64,000 nt of DNA, from contig NC_021677.1 of assembly GCF_000247815.1 (NCBI RefSeq), forward strand, positions 59,893,762-59,957,761, read 5' to 3'. Positions 62,001-64,000 of this stretch are shown here, piece after piece; the first letter of the stretch is position 1, and each line of letters opens with the position of its first letter. Below the pieces are notes generated by a model. That model was not told where the DNA came from and made no database searches. It saw only the letters and a list, made by a program, of their open reading frames with translations. The translations under genes were made by a program, and so were the position numbers. This DNA comes from Ficedula albicollis. Lineage: Eukaryota; Chordata; Aves; Passeriformes; Muscicapidae.

Positions 62001-62446
62001 GCAGACAAGGAGATCTTGAAGGAAGAAGTTTTTAAATGCTAATGGAAGCAGGAATAAATACCATCAGAATAGTTTGGGTAGCAGCAGGCATCTCTGGGAA
62101 CACAGAAATAAATCTCCAAATAGAAGAGCTCACACAGAAATTTCAGAGACAGCCATAAAATATGCTGGGAAAAACCTGGATTTCATTAGAAAACTGTTTT
62201 CAAAAGAGAAATGTTGCCCCTGCCAAGCTTTCTCCTCGGACACAGGGAGAGATCTCCAAAGAGCAGGTGTTGGAAACAGCACTGGAACAGCTTTGCTTTT
62301 GGTACAAGGTAAAGGCTGAAAAGTTGTACCAGCAGAGGGAGCGGGACACCAGATTTCTTTTCCTACACAAGTGTCTAATCCAAGGAGTTTCCAGAGAGAA
62401 ACCAGGTTCTAAAATGCAGGCTTTACCCATGGATCCTTTAGAGAAA

Positions 62447-62749
62447 GGGTCAGTGGATGTAGGTTTTCTCCCATGGCTATGAAGTAGCTGCAGAAGCAGA
62501 AGAATAAAGTCTCCAAATAGGCTTTCCATATTGGCAAAATAAATGGGGGGAAAACTCGTGATTTTTTTAATTTTTTTTTTTTTTTTTTTGTACGGGGCAG
62601 CTTTTAGGGTCAGTGGATGTAGGTTTTCTCCCATGGCTATGAAGTAGCTGCAGAAGCAGAAGAATAAAGTCTCCAAATAGGCTTTCCATATTGGCAAAAT
62701 AAATGGGGGGAAAACTCGTGATTTTTTTAATTTTTTTTTTTTTTTTTTT
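62447..62749 (+). repeat. About 143-bp direct duplication, each copy ending in poly-T
   Basis: Copy 1 is 62447-62589 and copy 2 is 62607-62749. Both start GGGTCAGTGGATGTAGG, contain GAATAAAGTCTCCAAATAGG and ACTCGTGATTTTTTTAA, and end in a long T run. A 17-nt spacer (GTACGGGGCAGCTTTTA) separates them. I saw no difference outside the T runs. Confidence 0.93.
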
Positions 62750-63835
62750 GGGTACTGGTCAGACTCTTCCAGTTTTGTTTTTAATGTCCTGTCATGAAAC
62801 ATCTCAGATTGGAGGCAGATGAGATTCAGGAGTGAATACTCTGGGGCTGCAGTATGTGATGAGAGCTGGACAAGGACACTGGGTTGAGTTCCTGGGGTTT
62901 TTGGGGGAAGGGAACTGGGCTCCTTTGGCAGGACTTTGGGAGGGATGCAGTGCTGCTGCTGGGGCTACATATGGAGCATCACAGCAGGCCACAAGTCCTA
63001 CATGTCCATTTGTGAGGCAGAAGAGAGCTGACAGTGCTGGGCTGCAAACCTGGCATGGAGTGTGCAGGGCTCCAGCCAGATCTGTCACATGGCAAAGGTG
63101 CAAAAACGTGACAAAGCCGAGTGGAGCACATGCAGGCAATCTGAATCCATGAGGTCCTTCTGCAGAGGGGTCAGGGATGTCAGAGCTGCTGGCACTATGA
63201 CAGAGCCAGCAGGCTGGGGCTGGGCAGTGAGGGCTGATTGTGATCTGCTTGACTTAACCCAGCACGGCAAACAGATGGAGAGCAAAGGATAAAAATCAAC
63301 CTCACCTCCACAGACAGTTCACGCCATAAAAACCTCATTCCCAAGAGCAAAAAGGCTCAGCTTGCAGCTGTACTGCTCCAAAGGGTGATGTACTATCCTC
63401 CCAAGGCTGACAGGGAAAGCAGAGCACAGCTAAAGGTACCATCCCCAGCCTGGGAGCTTTTCTTTCTCCACACATTTATCTTCCTGACTGACCAGAATGT
63501 TTTGAAAGGAGATATGCACACACACAGACTAACCTTGCTTGCCCCCAGCCTCTGTTGGTTGTGCTGCCCTATTCCATTCCAGGTACAATTTGGATAATTC
63601 AGAACAGGCAATCACCAAATCCAGCCTTGGGATATAGCAACAGCCTGGTCTTGTGCCTCCTGGAAGTGACTCAGGATGAGACATCCCAGCCTGCAGGAGC
63701 ACCAGGATGATGTTTTTTCCCAAGCCAAGTCACTCAGGTATTTAGTGGTGACACTGAGGGCTTCATTCACACAAAACTTCAGAGCAATTTTGGATGTGTT
63801 CTGATTCAGTCTGGGACATCCATCAGAAGGAGCTG

Positions 63836-63955
63836 AACCTTCTACAGGATGATCTGAGGGACTGTGAAGGGCAGGGGACAGAACTCATTTTGCTAAACCT
63901 TCTACAGGATGATCTGAAGGACTGTGAAGGGCAGGGGACAGAACTCATTTTATTG
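63836..63955 (+). repeat. 60-bp direct duplication at the window end
   Basis: Copies 63836-63895 and 63896-63955. Each contains CTTCTACAGGATGATCTGA and GGCAGGGGACAGAACTCATT. One G/A difference (CTGAGGGAC against CTGAAGGAC), plus differing bases at the ends. Confidence 0.92.
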
Positions 63956-64000
63956 CTGGGGCCAAGTCCCACCACTTGTTTCAATCTCCATGTTTTGAGA

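Larger units (their letters stand above)
43586..64000. other. Region downstream of ARMH4, no gene recognised
   Basis: I could not support any coding exon here. It holds CR1 fragments (43828, 48425, 53744, 58740), a solo LTR (53399-53737), a possible LTR (56981-57420), and direct duplications at 44064, 49903, 51302, 51712, 55867, 62447 and 63836. An isolated AATAAA lies at 46745. AT-rich unassigned stretches lie at 48890-49560 and 60840-62060. In mammals SLC35F4 follows ARMH4 in the same orientation at some distance; none of its exons was recognised here. Confidence 0.6.

Noticed and set aside
43586..64000. Search for SLC35F4 (expected downstream by synteny)
   Set aside because: No transporter-like hydrophobic exon with splice sites was recognised. 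Its first exons may lie beyond the window.

Overview
The window looks like nuclear DNA of a bird, most likely a songbird. It has large introns, many CR1 LINE fragments whose 3' ends carry the avian CR1 signature (ending in repeats of the type GATTCTGTGATTCTGTG), and several solo LTRs with clean target-site duplications. There are no bacterial-type operons, and almost every open reading frame is a chance ORF or homopolymer translation. The species cannot be fixed from the sequence alone.

Only one protein-coding gene can be supported: the 3' part of ARMH4 (armadillo-like helical domain containing 4, formerly C14orf37, also called UT2) on the + strand. Five exons join in frame. They are a Ser/Thr-rich ectodomain exon (273-488), an acidic-tract exon (10710-10964), a 32-nt microexon (36953-36984), a transmembrane exon (41730-41864) and the terminal coding exon with its stop codon (42842-42910). 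A 3' UTR follows, with an AATAAA at 43560. The signal peptide and most of the ectodomain lie upstream of the window. The identification rests on the juxtamembrane, transmembrane and cytoplasmic tail, as I remember the mammalian protein. In mammals SLC35F4 lies downstream in the same orientation; I found no exon of it here, so 43.6-64 kb is treated as intergenic.

The introns (about 10.2, 26.0, 4.7 and 1.0 kb) and the downstream region are filled with CR1 fragments, at least six LTR copies and simple repeats. There is also an unusual density of local direct duplications: about 18 pairs with periods of 52 to 623 bp, nearly all almost identical, several ending in poly-T. Two uninterrupted poly-G tracts (213 and 521 nt) are present, and the longer one replaces about 220 bp of an LTR whose intact relative lies 12 kb away. 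These point to assembly artefacts, recent slippage-type duplication, or both, and should be resolved before the non-coding structure is interpreted.

The most interesting biological points concern ARMH4 processing. A weak donor after exon 273-488 is followed within 104 bp by AATAAA, which could give a truncated isoform without a membrane anchor. The microexon is paired with tandem acceptors that would keep the frame if it were skipped. A NAGNAG acceptor sits at the last exon, and an antisense solo LTR lies about 25 bp past the donor of the transmembrane exon. No clearly new biological system was found.
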